The notes below the pieces were generated by a model. The model made no database searches. It had not been told where the DNA came from and saw only the letters and a program-made list of their open reading frames with translations. Below, piece after piece: positions 25,379-34,888 of a stretch of DNA of 64,000 bases. The first letter of the stretch is position 1. Every line of letters starts with the position of its first letter. The DNA is from Sphingobacterium oryzagri (GTDB lineage: Bacteria; Bacteroidota; Bacteroidia; Sphingobacteriales; Sphingobacteriaceae). A program made the position numbers and the translations under genes. The DNA lies in the NCBI RefSeq assembly GCF_028736175.1, contig NZ_CP117880.1, forward strand, positions 2,170,001 through 2,234,000, written 5' to 3'.

Positions 25379-25864
25379 ATGAAGATAGGTATCACTTTTT
25401 CCGCTTTCGACCTCCTGCACGCAGGACACATTAAAATGCTTGAAGATGCAAAGGAGCAATGCGATTTTTTAATTTGTGGTTTACAGACCGACCCGACGCT
25501 GGATCGTCCGGAGAAGAATAAGCCAACGCAAACTGTTTTTGAACGTTATATGCAATTGCGCGGATGTAAACATGTCGATAAAATTATTCCGTATGCTACG
25601 GAGCAGGATTTGGAGGATATCTTGCGTTCGTATAAAGTGCATGTACGCATTTTAGGCGACGAATACATGGATAAAAAATTTACCGGACGAAGCTATTGCG
25701 AGGAAAAAGGAATCGAATTATATTTTAACCGCAGAGAGAATCGCTTTTCAAGCTCATCACTGCGTAAAATAATAGCAACCAAACAAGAAATGACGCTGTC
25801 AGATATCGATATCGTCAATTTGAGGGAAAATTTTGAGTTTGTATCGCAACGTGCAAATGCTTAA
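25379..25864 (+). CDS. Cytidylyltransferase-like (TagD/adenylyltransferase family) protein, paralogue 1
   Basis: 161 residues from the ATG at 25379; an upstream in-frame ATG at 25352 would add nine residues before the conserved MKIGITF opening. It is a single Rossmann-like nucleotidyltransferase domain with the HxGH motif in FDLLHAGHIKMLEDAK (about 11-26) and a C-terminal RFSSSSLRKI near residue 124 in place of the RTxGIST signature of glycerol-3-phosphate cytidylyltransferases. It probably activates a small phosphorylated polyol or similar compound with CTP or ATP; the substrate is unknown. A homologous gene follows 21 bases later. Confidence 0.82.
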   Translation: MKIGITFSAFDLLHAGHIKMLEDAKEQCDFLICGLQTDPTLDRPEKNKPTQTVFERYMQLRGCKHVDKIIPYATEQDLEDILRSYKVHVRILGDEYMDKKFTGRSYCEEKGIELYFNRRENRFSSSSLRKIIATKQEMTLSDIDIVNLRENFEFVSQRANA

Positions 25865-25885
25865 TTAATTTATACGGTTTAAGAA

Positions 25886-26353
25886 ATGAAAATAGGAATA
25901 ACATTTGGCGTTTTTGATTTGCTACACACAGGGCATTTAGTGATGCTGGAAGAAGCTAAGCGAAACTGTGACTACCTCATTGTTGGCTTAAAAACAGATA
26001 CCGCCGAGGAAGCGAATGATGAATCTGCTGCGCAGACTGTTGTAGAGCGCTTCATTAAGTTAGAAGGTTGCCAGTTTGTGGACGAGATACTGCCTTACGC
26101 ATCAGACGATGATTTGATGGATATTTTGCAATCGCTTTCGGTAGATATTCGCTTTGTAGGTGAAGAGCATCAGCATACAAATTTTACAGGCAAGTCGTAT
26201 TGTCAGAAAGAAGGCATCGAGATTTATTATACCAAACGGAAACACCGTTTTTCAAGTGATGGATTACGCTCGATCGTTACGGCAAAGGAAATAGCAAAAT
26301 CCTTCGGTGCACAAGGTTTGGGTAAGCCTTCGGTGTGGATGCCACGTAGCTAA
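25886..26353 (+). CDS. Cytidylyltransferase-like protein, paralogue 2
   Basis: 155 residues, clearly homologous along its length to the preceding gene (both begin MKIGITF and share FDLLHxGH, VRxxGxEY/EH and RFSS near the end). It has the more standard FGVFDLLHTGHLVML active-site loop and RFSSDGLRSI. The C-terminus differs, with a basic tail. The pair arose by tandem duplication and is likely cotranscribed. A two-subunit enzyme or two related substrates are both possible. No kinase, transferase or polymer genes are adjacent to indicate a pathway. Confidence 0.82.
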   Translation: MKIGITFGVFDLLHTGHLVMLEEAKRNCDYLIVGLKTDTAEEANDESAAQTVVERFIKLEGCQFVDEILPYASDDDLMDILQSLSVDIRFVGEEHQHTNFTGKSYCQKEGIEIYYTKRKHRFSSDGLRSIVTAKEIAKSFGAQGLGKPSVWMPRS

Positions 26354-26406
26354 CGCGAGTTAAATATTAAATAAAGAACAATTTTAAACAATTAACAATT
26401 ATCTAT

Positions 26407-26859
26407 ATGGGACAAGTAACAGTTTTAAACGAATTGACAGAAATCAATAACGATCGCGTAGCAGGCTTTGAAAAAGCATTGGCTGACATAAATGATGAAA
26501 ATGTAGATTTGAAAGCTGTATTTCAACGTTACAGCGAGCAAAGCCGCAAATTCAGTCAAGAATTAAGCGCGTTGGTTGCTAGCCACGGTGGCGAAATTGA
26601 GACTGGAAATAGTGTGAGTGGCACATTACACCGCGCATGGATCGACGTGAAATCACTTTTCGGTGGCTCAGACCGCGTTAGTATCTTAAACGAAGCAGAG
26701 CGTGGTGAAGATGCGATCAAAGCAGCTTACAAAACAGCATTGGAAAATGGTGAATTGACTGGTGAAGCCTTGACTGTAGTAACCAATCAGGCTTCTGATA
26801 TCAACGAAGGTCACGATGAAATCAAGGCGCTGCGCGATGCAGCAAGACTTGCAGATTAA
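26407..26859 (+). CDS. PA2169/DUF2383-family four-helix-bundle protein
   Basis: 150 residues, soluble and nearly all helical, with glutamates spread along the helices (FEKALADINDENVDLK, EQSRKFSQELSALVASHGGE, WIDVKSLFGG, AERGEDAIKAAYKTAL). This is the pattern of the PA2169 family, a ferritin-like four-helix bundle without a proven activity that often appears with stress proteins. The GSGTLHRAWIDVK-like segment is the family hallmark. It has its own strong terminator and a 50-base AT-rich upstream gap, so it is probably expressed alone. Confidence 0.85.
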   Translation: MGQVTVLNELTEINNDRVAGFEKALADINDENVDLKAVFQRYSEQSRKFSQELSALVASHGGEIETGNSVSGTLHRAWIDVKSLFGGSDRVSILNEAERGEDAIKAAYKTALENGELTGEALTVVTNQASDINEGHDEIKALRDAARLAD

Positions 26860-26881
26860 TCTGCATCACATAAAAATGAGT

Positions 26882-26910
26882 AAAAAAGCCACGCACGTCG
26901 TGGCTTTTTT
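26882..26910 (+). terminator. Terminator after DUF2383 gene
   Basis: AAAAAAGCCACG, loop CACGT, then CGTGGCTTTTTT: a perfect 12-bp stem with T-tract, 23 bases after the stop codon. Confidence 0.92.
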
Positions 26911-27225
26911 ACGTTACCCGATTTCACGAAAAGTGAACTTGCCTTAATGCTGACAAACGTCGAACGGTAATGACGCTCCGATCAACAATACACTTTTTTC
27001 CCTTGATGGAGGAAAACCTTCTTATGAAGGTTAACAAGCAAGCGAAGGCTCGTCGTTTTCTCGAAATGATTTGCTGCGGGAGCCTTCGTGCACAGACCAA
27101 TCAACTAATGGGCTCGAATTTGCGGAAAGCTATACTTCGCTAGACTGTACAACCGTTGTGCACGTATTCCCCTCGCTTCACTTACGTCGTTTTTCGTGTT
27201 TAACAAACTAGTTAATCGATTTATC
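26911..27225. other. Intergenic region before the GH92 gene
   Basis: About 315 bases without a convincing gene. Two inverted repeats are seen: AACCTTC-TTAT-GAAGGTT near 27014-27032, and CGAAGGCTC (27043-27051) with GAGCCTTCG (27080-27088). They could form consecutive stem-loops. No coding signal was detected. Confidence 0.4.
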
Positions 27226-27255
27226 TTGCTTTTCAGTTCTTGATAAGTAAATTTG
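27226..27255 (+). promoter_or_regulatory. Promoter of the GH92 gene
   Basis: TTG at 27226-27228, a 19-base spacer, and a perfect TAAATTTG at 27248-27255. The ATG lies 75 bases downstream, leaving a leader of roughly 70 bases. Confidence 0.7.
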
Positions 27256-27330
27256 CAGCTTGAAATGATTGCCGCGCAGCACGGAACGTGTTGGACGAAC
27301 CGAAGCAGGCAATGTAAGCAACATAACCGT

Positions 27331-29598
27331 ATGAAACTGAAGTTTATCATAGCGAGTATCGGCACGATTGTGCTAGGCGCTTGCGCATCGATGAAAGACC
27401 ACGAGGCAAAATCATTGGCAGAAACGGTCAATCCGTTTATCGGAACCGACTTTACAGGTAATACCTATCCTGGCGCGCAATCGCCTTTCGGAATGGTGCA
27501 ATTAAGTCCTGACAATGGATTGCCTGGATGGGATCGTATTTCCGGTTATTTTTATCCGGATAGCACCATTGCCGGTTTCAGCCATACGCATTTAAGTGGA
27601 ACCGGGGCAGGCGATCTTTATGACATTTCTTTTATGCCGGTTACCTTGCCTTTTAACGAGGCTGAGGCACCACTAGGCATTCACGCTAAATTTTCGCACG
27701 ATCAGGAAACAGCACACGCCGGCTACTATCGCGTCAAGCTGTTGGATTATGGAATAGATGTTGAACTTACGGCGACCGCTCGATGTGGTATACAGCGCTA
27801 CACGTTTCCCGCTGCCGAATCGGCCATTTTCTTAAATTTAAAAAAGGCCATGAATTGGGATGCGACGCAAGACTCGCATATCGAAGTGGTGGACTCGGTA
27901 ACCGTAAGAGGCTACCGCTTTTCGGACGGCTGGGCGCGTAACCAAAAAGTATATTTTTACACACGCTTTTCTAAGCCCTTTAAAGCGCTAACGCTAGATA
28001 CCACGGCTATCAACCCTGCTCCAGGAGGCGTAGCCGTCACAGGCCCGAGCGGCAAAAATGGCGCAAAGGGTAGCCAGGCCAAAGCGTATATTGCGCGCTT
28101 CGATTTCTCCACGCAGGAAGGTGATCAAATTTTGGTGAGTACGGCTATTTCTGGCGTAAGTATGGAAGGTGCAGCGCGTAATTTGAAAGCAGAAGTGCCA
28201 CAAGATGATTTTGATTTATACCGCAAACAGGTTGAAGATAGCTGGAATGCTGAGTTGGGAAAAATAGCCGTGGAAACTTCGGACGAAGAGGATAAGGTAA
28301 AATTTTACACCGCTTTGTATCACGCGATGTTGACGCCTACGATCTATAGCGATGTGGACGGCCAATACTACGGTCCGGACCAAAAAATACACCAAACCGA
28401 TGGTGGAATTAATTACAGCACATTTTCATTATGGGATACTTACCGTGCTTCCCATCCGCTTTTTACAATGCTCAGCCCGAATAGGGTTAACGATATGGTA
28501 AAATCGTTTATCCATTTCTACGAGCAAAACGGTAGGTTGCCGGTATGGAATTTTTATGGTGTGGAAACCGATATGATGATTGGTAACCATGCCATACCGG
28601 TGATCGTGGATGCTTATTTGAAAGGGATTGGCGACTTTGATGCTGCAAAAGCATTGCAAGCTTGTGTCGCAACATCAAACATGGATAGCTATCGCGGCAT
28701 CGGTCTCTACAAATCACTGGGATACGTGCCTTATGATGTGCAAGATCAGCACAATAGCGACAATTGGTCGTTATCACGTACGCTTGAATACGCGTTTGAT
28801 GATTATTGCGTGGCGGTGATGGCCGATAAAATGGGCGAAAAGCAAATCGCAGCAGAATTTTTTAAACGGTCTGCGCATTACAAAAATGTATACAATCCTG
28901 CAACATCGTTCATGCAACCGCGGGATAGTAAAGGTGCGTTTAATACACCTTTCGATCCGGAAGCCTATACAGAAGATATTTGTGAAAGTAACGCCTGGCA
29001 ATACTTTTGGTCAGTACAGCACGATATCAAAAGTTTGATCGGTCTTGTTGGCGGCGAAGATCGTTTTTCGGCTAAACTGGATAGCATGTTTACGCACAAT
29101 TCCACTGATACAGCATCGCTACCTATCTTTAGCACAGGTATGATTGGCCAGTATGCACATGGAAATGAACCAAGTCACCACGTAATTTATCTTTTTAATC
29201 ATGTAAAACAGCCTTGGAAGACCCAGGCTTACGTGGCAAAAGTGATGAATGAACTTTATTTGAACACGCCGGCTGGTTTGAGTGGTAACGACGATTGTGG
29301 ACAGATGTCGGCCTGGTATGTGCTCAGTGCAATGGGTTTGTATCCGGTCAATCCGGTGTCCGGTCAATATGAAATTGGGACGCCATTATTTCCTTCCTTG
29401 ACCTTGCAGGTAGGAAATGGCAAAGTATTTACCGTGCTGGCAAAAAATAGCGGTAAAGAGCATATCTATGTGCAGAGCGTCACGATAGATGGAAAGCCTT
29501 TAGACAAGAGCTACATTACACATGAACAAATTATGGCTGGCGCGACAGTCGAGTTTACTATGGGACCAAAACCAGGTCCGGTGTGGTATAAGAATTAA
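27331..29598 (+). CDS. GH92-family alpha-mannosidase, lipoprotein
   Basis: 755 residues from the ATG at 27331; an earlier in-frame ATG would add 26 residues before the signal peptide. Lipobox LGAC (Cys16) predicts outer-membrane anchoring. The domain starts with VNPFIGTDFTGNTYPGAQSPFGMVQLSPDN, the standard GH92 opening, then GFSHTHLSGTGAGD. Later it has DTYRASHPLFTML and the Glu/Asp-rich calcium and catalytic region GLSGNDDCGQMSAWYVLSAMGLYPVNP near residue 650. GH92 enzymes are Ca-dependent exo-alpha-mannosidases (mostly 1,2-) acting on N-glycans or yeast mannan. It stands alone here, without SusC/D or other glycosidases next to it. Confidence 0.95.
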   Translation: MKLKFIIASIGTIVLGACASMKDHEAKSLAETVNPFIGTDFTGNTYPGAQSPFGMVQLSPDNGLPGWDRISGYFYPDSTIAGFSHTHLSGTGAGDLYDISFMPVTLPFNEAEAPLGIHAKFSHDQETAHAGYYRVKLLDYGIDVELTATARCGIQRYTFPAAESAIFLNLKKAMNWDATQDSHIEVVDSVTVRGYRFSDGWARNQKVYFYTRFSKPFKALTLDTTAINPAPGGVAVTGPSGKNGAKGSQAKAYIARFDFSTQEGDQILVSTAISGVSMEGAARNLKAEVPQDDFDLYRKQVEDSWNAELGKIAVETSDEEDKVKFYTALYHAMLTPTIYSDVDGQYYGPDQKIHQTDGGINYSTFSLWDTYRASHPLFTMLSPNRVNDMVKSFIHFYEQNGRLPVWNFYGVETDMMIGNHAIPVIVDAYLKGIGDFDAAKALQACVATSNMDSYRGIGLYKSLGYVPYDVQDQHNSDNWSLSRTLEYAFDDYCVAVMADKMGEKQIAAEFFKRSAHYKNVYNPATSFMQPRDSKGAFNTPFDPEAYTEDICESNAWQYFWSVQHDIKSLIGLVGGEDRFSAKLDSMFTHNSTDTASLPIFSTGMIGQYAHGNEPSHHVIYLFNHVKQPWKTQAYVAKVMNELYLNTPAGLSGNDDCGQMSAWYVLSAMGLYPVNPVSGQYEIGTPLFPSLTLQVGNGKVFTVLAKNSGKEHIYVQSVTIDGKPLDKSYITHEQIMAGATVEFTMGPKPGPVWYKN

Positions 29599-29623
29599 CG
29601 TGCGCTAATACTTGCGAAGATTG

Positions 29624-29667
29624 AAAAATGGCTAGATCGTTGGTAACCAATAGTCTAGCCATTTTTT
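29624..29667. terminator. Bidirectional terminator between GH92 and AEC genes
   Basis: AAAATGGCTAGA pairs with TCTAGCCATTTT, with an inner TTGG/CCAA stem. It has flanking A and T runs and is placed between convergent genes. Confidence 0.85.
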
Positions 29668-29691
29668 ATATTATCGCGGTTATCAACTTCG

Positions 29692-30609
29692 CTAAAAGAG
29701 CAGCAGGCTAACGGCGGGCGTCAATACTAACGAAACAATAGCCGAAACGCCAACTAATACTGCGGCATTCTCCTCTTCGGTTTCCAAAAACGAAGCGAAA
29801 ACAACCAGGTTGGCGGCTATCGGGAAGCTGGCCATCAACAATATCAATAAGCTTTGTTCCTTTTCGAGAACACCAATAAATTGCTGTTCGGCAAAAACGA
29901 GTGCGGCCAAAAACAGAGCGCCTGCGAGGTAACGAATACCCAGGATTTTGGAGAAGGATTTATAGGCAATTTTTTTAAACTCGATGCTGCCTAAGGTTAA
30001 ACCAATAATAAACATACCTAAGGCAGAGACCAGCCAACTGACTATTTGCGCGATAGATTCCACAAAGTCAGGCATCTTTACGGATGCAACGTTCAATCCA
30101 ATGGCCAAGGCACAAGCATAAATTGCGGGTATTTTAAACACGTTTAGCACGGCCTCTTTTACAGAAATACCTTTGGTGCGCGACATAAGGAAGAAGCCAA
30201 TTGTGTCGCCATAGAGGGCATTGCCTACGTATGCGCTAATGATGAGCGGCATTTGCGCTTCGCCGAAGAGCGCCATAACAACCGGAATACCAAACCAGCC
30301 GATGTTGTAATACGAGAAAGCACCTTTTAAAAGGTTACCGTCAAAGTCATCGCCCAGCAGGCGTTTGGTCAACATAGCTGGAAGATTCATAGCCAGCGCC
30401 AAGATAAAAATGATCGAACCGGCGACGGCCGTCTCTTGTAAATCTGCCTTCAAGAGGTTTTCAATAATCAAAAAAGGAATCAATAGGTATAGCAACGATT
30501 TGGAGATCCAACGGCTATCCATATCCCATTTTCGCTTCACTGCCCAACCCAGCAGCATAAAAAGATAAAGTGGTAATACCTTGGTCGCGAGTTCTTGTAA
30601 TACTTCCAT
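29692..30609 (-). CDS. AEC-family transporter
   Basis: 305 residues with about ten hydrophobic segments in the two-times-five layout of the auxin efflux carrier family: helices at roughly 10-28, 37-55, 63-82, 100-118, 125-145, 160-180, 185-210, 222-242, 250-270 and 280-303. The segment GAFSYYNIGWFGIPVVMALFG contains the family's conserved Asn-Gly/Pro crossover region. Bacterial members export or exchange small organic anions such as malate. The ATG overlaps the stop of the upstream FAD-binding protein by one base (TAATG), so translation is coupled. The substrate may be related to what that protein acts on. Confidence 0.88.
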   Translation of the reverse strand: MEVLQELATKVLPLYLFMLLGWAVKRKWDMDSRWISKSLLYLLIPFLIIENLLKADLQETAVAGSIIFILALAMNLPAMLTKRLLGDDFDGNLLKGAFSYYNIGWFGIPVVMALFGEAQMPLIISAYVGNALYGDTIGFFLMSRTKGISVKEAVLNVFKIPAIYACALAIGLNVASVKMPDFVESIAQIVSWLVSALGMFIIGLTLGSIEFKKIAYKSFSKILGIRYLAGALFLAALVFAEQQFIGVLEKEQSLLILLMASFPIAANLVVFASFLETEEENAAVLVGVSAIVSLVLTPAVSLLLF

Positions 30610-32132
30610 TAAAACAATTCGTTTACTAAACTACTACTGAGCAGGTCGGCTTGCGCAACATTAAACCATAATGCATTGACATCGAGTTGCTGACCGATAA
30701 GTTGATGACCAATGACATAAAAAGGAGAGGGCCTTTTGCGGCTGACCACGCGTACACGCAGCGTATCTAAATCGGCCTTTATTCCGCCGACGGTATGCTG
30801 CTCGACGTATTTTTTCTTTAGCAGTTGCGCAAACAGCGGTTGATCAACCATTTTATCGATCATGACGGCCGGACCAGAAGCATTAATTACATAATCTGCC
30901 TCGGTCACTAAGCCATCTGCGGTTGTCAAAAGAAAGCGTTTATTTTTCCATACAATATCATCGGTGTTGCCGATAATAGTCAATTGTCCCGTGCGCAGCA
31001 CATCCCTTATTTTTATGCTGTTCTCAATAGGCATAGCGTGCCGGTTTATGTCAAAATAAGGTTTTATCCAATTAATAAATAGCATTTTTTGATCGGGCGG
31101 AAGCAGCTGCCAAAGGTCATATGTTTCTTCACGAAGCGAATACAGGATGTTTTGGAGCAGACATTGTTTACCCGTGGCCAAGCGGATATCTTCTTCCAGA
31201 AGCTGCAGCTGATCTTTGTTTTCCCGTTCTTCCGCAACCCAGTCAATTGGTCGTTCCAGATAACTTTCTGCCTCGGCGCGAAACATGCGGATCAAATCTG
31301 TCAAGCGTAACGGTTCTCTTTTTTCGCGAATGGATTTGCGCACGTTGGCCAGGGTGAGTATCTTTCGTTCGTAAGGTATTTCTACAGGCGATTGCACCCT
31401 TGGCAATAAACCTTTCAATGAAAAGAAACTAATCGCGCCTTTATGTCCATTGTCTATCAAGGTCATGAGTGCATCGATGGCCGTTAAGCTACTGCCCACA
31501 ATACTTACGCGAGCCTCTTTATCCTGAATACGCGAAAGCAAGGCGCTCGAAGGCCAGGGTGAGCTGAAAAATTGAGAAGATTTATGCAGTTTTCCAAACG
31601 TATTGGAAGCCGGGTTGCCCGTAGCCAATATGGCGTAATCCGCACGATAAGTTTGTTTGTCTTCGCCTTTCAATAGCAGCGTGTTGTTGGCTGTGATAGT
31701 CGCATCAAGCACTTCGGTGCGTGCTTGTTCAACAGTTATTCCTTCCTCTTCTGCAATAGCACAATAGGTGTGAAAGCAATGCTGTACATACGTGCCAAAA
31801 AGCATGCGTGGCGGATACGCGTCGGGATGTATATTGACCTGTGGAAAGTCTTTCGCAATCATTTCCTGATTTTCATGCATCCATTGCACGAAATGTAGGC
31901 GTTCATGTGGAAATATCCCCATTAAACCGGCTTTGGTATTGAGCAGATGCCCCTCTTGTCCGGTGCCAAATGCTAAACCTTCGCCAAAGGCTGGTCTTTT
32001 TTCAAAAATGATGATTTTTAGCGGTTTCTTTTCTTTTTGTATGCTATACTTGACGACGATCTGTAGAAAACAAGCAGTTCCACTTGCCCCGGCGCCAATG
32101 ATGGCAATAGTTTTTCCTTGTGTGTTGTTCAT
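30609..32132 (-). CDS. FAD/NAD(P)-binding protein (NAD_binding_9 type)
   Basis: 507 residues. It has an N-terminal dinucleotide fold (IAIIGAGASGTACFLQIV), then FGEGLAFGTGQEGHLLNTKAGLMG, the typical motif of this uncharacterised flavoprotein family. A second nucleotide motif, ARVSIVGSSLTAIDALMTL, is near residue 210, and YVINASGPA near residue 425. Homologues are annotated as hydroxyacylglutathione hydrolase-like or N-hydroxylating-type oxidoreductases, with no firm activity. It is coupled to the AEC transporter gene. The combination oxidoreductase plus anion exporter suggests processing and export of one metabolite, an inference from gene order. Confidence 0.85.
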   Translation of the reverse strand: MNNTQGKTIAIIGAGASGTACFLQIVVKYSIQKEKKPLKIIIFEKRPAFGEGLAFGTGQEGHLLNTKAGLMGIFPHERLHFVQWMHENQEMIAKDFPQVNIHPDAYPPRMLFGTYVQHCFHTYCAIAEEEGITVEQARTEVLDATITANNTLLLKGEDKQTYRADYAILATGNPASNTFGKLHKSSQFFSSPWPSSALLSRIQDKEARVSIVGSSLTAIDALMTLIDNGHKGAISFFSLKGLLPRVQSPVEIPYERKILTLANVRKSIREKREPLRLTDLIRMFRAEAESYLERPIDWVAEERENKDQLQLLEEDIRLATGKQCLLQNILYSLREETYDLWQLLPPDQKMLFINWIKPYFDINRHAMPIENSIKIRDVLRTGQLTIIGNTDDIVWKNKRFLLTTADGLVTEADYVINASGPAVMIDKMVDQPLFAQLLKKKYVEQHTVGGIKADLDTLRVRVVSRKRPSPFYVIGHQLIGQQLDVNALWFNVAQADLLSSSLVNELF

Positions 32133-32227
32133 ACCTACTGTTGAACAAAAGAAGTTATACTTCGTTCAGCAGTAGGTAGAATATTTTAGCTTAGTAAGAT
32201 AGTTTGCTTGACGGCCATCGATGTTTA

Positions 32228-34888
32228 TCAGGATGATGGCAGCTCCTGATTGGTTTCTTCGGTACTTCGACCCAACAAATCCGTTGCAGCGCTTGCTTCT
32301 GAGGTAACGACAACCGGAATTTTGAACCAAAAGGTGGTCCCTTGCCCTACGACACTTCGTAAGCCGATCGTTCCACCGTGTAGGTTAATAATTTCTTTAG
32401 ATACGTACAAACCAATACCAAAACCGCTCACCATTTCGGTTTGACTGTTTTCTACACGGTAAAAACGTGTAAATATTTTATGCTGATCTTCTTCAGAAAT
32501 ACCAGCACCTTGGTCTTTCACTTCGATATAGAGCTCGCCGTGTTCCACCTGCGCATTGATTTCTATTTTGCTGCCAACAGGCGAATATTTTACAGCATTG
32601 TTTATAAAATTGATAATCACCTGCTCGATTTTGTCTCGATCGGCCAAAATCAATTGCTGCACATCTACGTGGAAAAGAAAAACGTGGCTAGTGACGGTTT
32701 GCTGCAGCATTTGCCCGATATTGGATAGTAAATCGTGCAGCGTAAATTCGACCTTGTTCAGCCGTAGCTTGCCCTCGCCAATGCGGGCGATATCTAGAAA
32801 GCTTTCAATCAATAGCTTCATCCGCGCGCTCTGACGGTTTGCGCTTACCAGAAGCTCGTAAAATTGTTTGTTTTCGAGACTTTTGCTTTTCAGTTGCAAA
32901 ATCTGTAAATATCCGGAGATAGAGGTTAAAGGAGAGCGGAGTTCGTGGCTCACAATACCTAAGAAATCAAGCTTACGTTTTTCCTCCGATTTTTGAGCCG
33001 TGAAATCGATGATCACACCATAAGCCATCAGATTACGATTTTCTTCATTCCAAATCCTGTTACCAACGATGCGTAGCCATTTGTCTTGTTCGGCTGCTAT
33101 TGGCAGGTTAAATTCTACGTCAAAGCTGTTTTGCTCCTCGATAATTTGCTGTATCGTGATGCCTTGCTCCACATCGCCCAGCATAATATTGTGTGCAAAC
33201 AGTTGATCTGCAGAAACGGCGGCAGACTCTGCCAGCCCATACATATCACGGGTATGCTTGTTGACGACGATATCTTTGGTTTCCGGGTTGAACGAAAAGG
33301 TTCCAATCTTTCCGGCATCTACGATTAAGCGTTGTTCAAGCGCATTTTGCGCAATTGCTCTATTGAAAGCATCGATTTTATGCTGTGATTGTACCCGATC
33401 GCTGATATCCAATATTGTACCCGAGAAGTGTACTGGCCTATTCTGCTCATCAAAATACGCTCTACCTTTAGCCTGTACCCAGGTTGTATGCGTGTTATGT
33501 TCGCCGATCGTTCGAAACTGTATATCGTAATAACCTTCAGATTCTGGCCGTTGCGCATAGCTTATAGCATCTGCTACAGCCGTGCGATCTTCCGGATGTA
33601 TACATTGTAAGGCCAATGGGTAAGGTATTTTTCCCTGCTGCGAAGCGCCGAAAAGCTCACGACTGCGTTCATCCCAGGATACGATTTCATTAGCGGTATC
33701 AAATTCCCAAATACCAATCTTCGCAGAGAGAACGGCGAGGTTCAGTCGGCGCTCACTTTCGGACAAGCGTTCAAAAGCAGAAGTCAGGTTTTTGTTTACT
33801 TCCGTATTGACCTGTTCTGATTTTTTTAGCTGGCTGTTGGTGGTCGCCAGCTCATCATTGACAGCGGTGAGCTCTTCCATCGTCGCGGTCAACTCTTCCA
33901 TGGTAGAGGCCAGTTCCTCGTTTGTTTCTTGTAAGCGGCGTTCGCGATCTTCCAATGCCTTTCTCGACGTTACCGATTCGGTAACGTCCATCACTGTGCC
34001 AATAAATCGAATAGGTTCATCGGCCTCATTAAAATACACAGTGCCGATAGCATGCACCCAGATAATTGCGTTATCCGTTGGCGATACCGTTCGATAATGC
34101 ACATTATAGCGGCCTCCACTGCTTTCACGGTTGAAAGCATTTTTTACGGCCGATAATGTGGCTTGTCGATCATCCGGATGCAAACCGGCTACAAAGTCTT
34201 TGGTATAACTTACATCGCTACCCAGTGGTACCCCAAACAGGGCTTTACAGCGATCATCCCAACTCAAAATATCGTTCTTGACATCAAGATCGAACATGCC
34301 CAAATTGGCCGCGTCTTTAGCGCGGCGAGACTGGTCTAAGGCAAAATCTAGTTGTTTATACGATTGGCTGAGCTCGTCAACGGTGTCCGCCAACTTTTCA
34401 TTAAGCGCCATGTACTCTTCTGTTAGTGCCTGTTGCTCTTCTACACTGGCACGCAACTCACTGTTTAGTGCGGCTTCGTGCATTTCTTTCTTGCGCACGG
34501 CAGCCCAAGCTTCCAACCGGCTGGATACTTCTTTGGCCGTATGCAAGATCGCGTAGGTTTTTCCCTGGCTATCGAGTAACGCGCGATATTCGAAATCAAA
34601 ATAAAACGTAGTAGGAATACCATCCAGTACTATACTTGCCGGAACATCAGCTGCCTGATAGGTTTTTCCGCTATGCCAAACATCTTTCAGCAAATCAACG
34701 AAACCTTGCATCTCGAATTCCGGAAAACAATCGCCCAGGTTTGCCCCCAGAACCCGATCAGTAGTAGCCCACATATCGAGCATATCGGCATTGGCATAGG
34801 CAATGCGAAGATCGGCATTATCGTAAATAGCGGTGGCTTGCGGAACTTGGGTAAGTATATTCAGTATGTCCTGCGGCGTGTTAATCAT
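32228..34888 (-). CDS. Multi-PAS sensor histidine kinase (soluble)
   Basis: About 886 residues; the in-frame TTG two codons earlier is not preferred over ATG. No transmembrane helix or signal peptide, so it is cytoplasmic. Order: PAS-like domain (about 1-125), coiled coil, PAS (about 185-305, with SWDDRCKALFG and HPDDR), a long coiled coil with heptad-like repeats (EELTATMEELTAVNDEL), PAS (about 380-500, SWDERSRELFG), PAS (about 510-630), HisKA with FLGIVSHELRSPL, and HATPase with NFINNAVKYSP, VKDQGAGIS, FTRFYRVE and GFGIGLYVSKE. It is a complete kinase with no receiver domain and no adjacent response regulator. The signal is unknown. Confidence 0.95.
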   Translation of the reverse strand: MINTPQDILNILTQVPQATAIYDNADLRIAYANADMLDMWATTDRVLGANLGDCFPEFEMQGFVDLLKDVWHSGKTYQAADVPASIVLDGIPTTFYFDFEYRALLDSQGKTYAILHTAKEVSSRLEAWAAVRKKEMHEAALNSELRASVEEQQALTEEYMALNEKLADTVDELSQSYKQLDFALDQSRRAKDAANLGMFDLDVKNDILSWDDRCKALFGVPLGSDVSYTKDFVAGLHPDDRQATLSAVKNAFNRESSGGRYNVHYRTVSPTDNAIIWVHAIGTVYFNEADEPIRFIGTVMDVTESVTSRKALEDRERRLQETNEELASTMEELTATMEELTAVNDELATTNSQLKKSEQVNTEVNKNLTSAFERLSESERRLNLAVLSAKIGIWEFDTANEIVSWDERSRELFGASQQGKIPYPLALQCIHPEDRTAVADAISYAQRPESEGYYDIQFRTIGEHNTHTTWVQAKGRAYFDEQNRPVHFSGTILDISDRVQSQHKIDAFNRAIAQNALEQRLIVDAGKIGTFSFNPETKDIVVNKHTRDMYGLAESAAVSADQLFAHNIMLGDVEQGITIQQIIEEQNSFDVEFNLPIAAEQDKWLRIVGNRIWNEENRNLMAYGVIIDFTAQKSEEKRKLDFLGIVSHELRSPLTSISGYLQILQLKSKSLENKQFYELLVSANRQSARMKLLIESFLDIARIGEGKLRLNKVEFTLHDLLSNIGQMLQQTVTSHVFLFHVDVQQLILADRDKIEQVIINFINNAVKYSPVGSKIEINAQVEHGELYIEVKDQGAGISEEDQHKIFTRFYRVENSQTEMVSGFGIGLYVSKEIINLHGGTIGLRSVVGQGTTFWFKIPVVVTSEASAATDLLGRSTEETNQELPSS

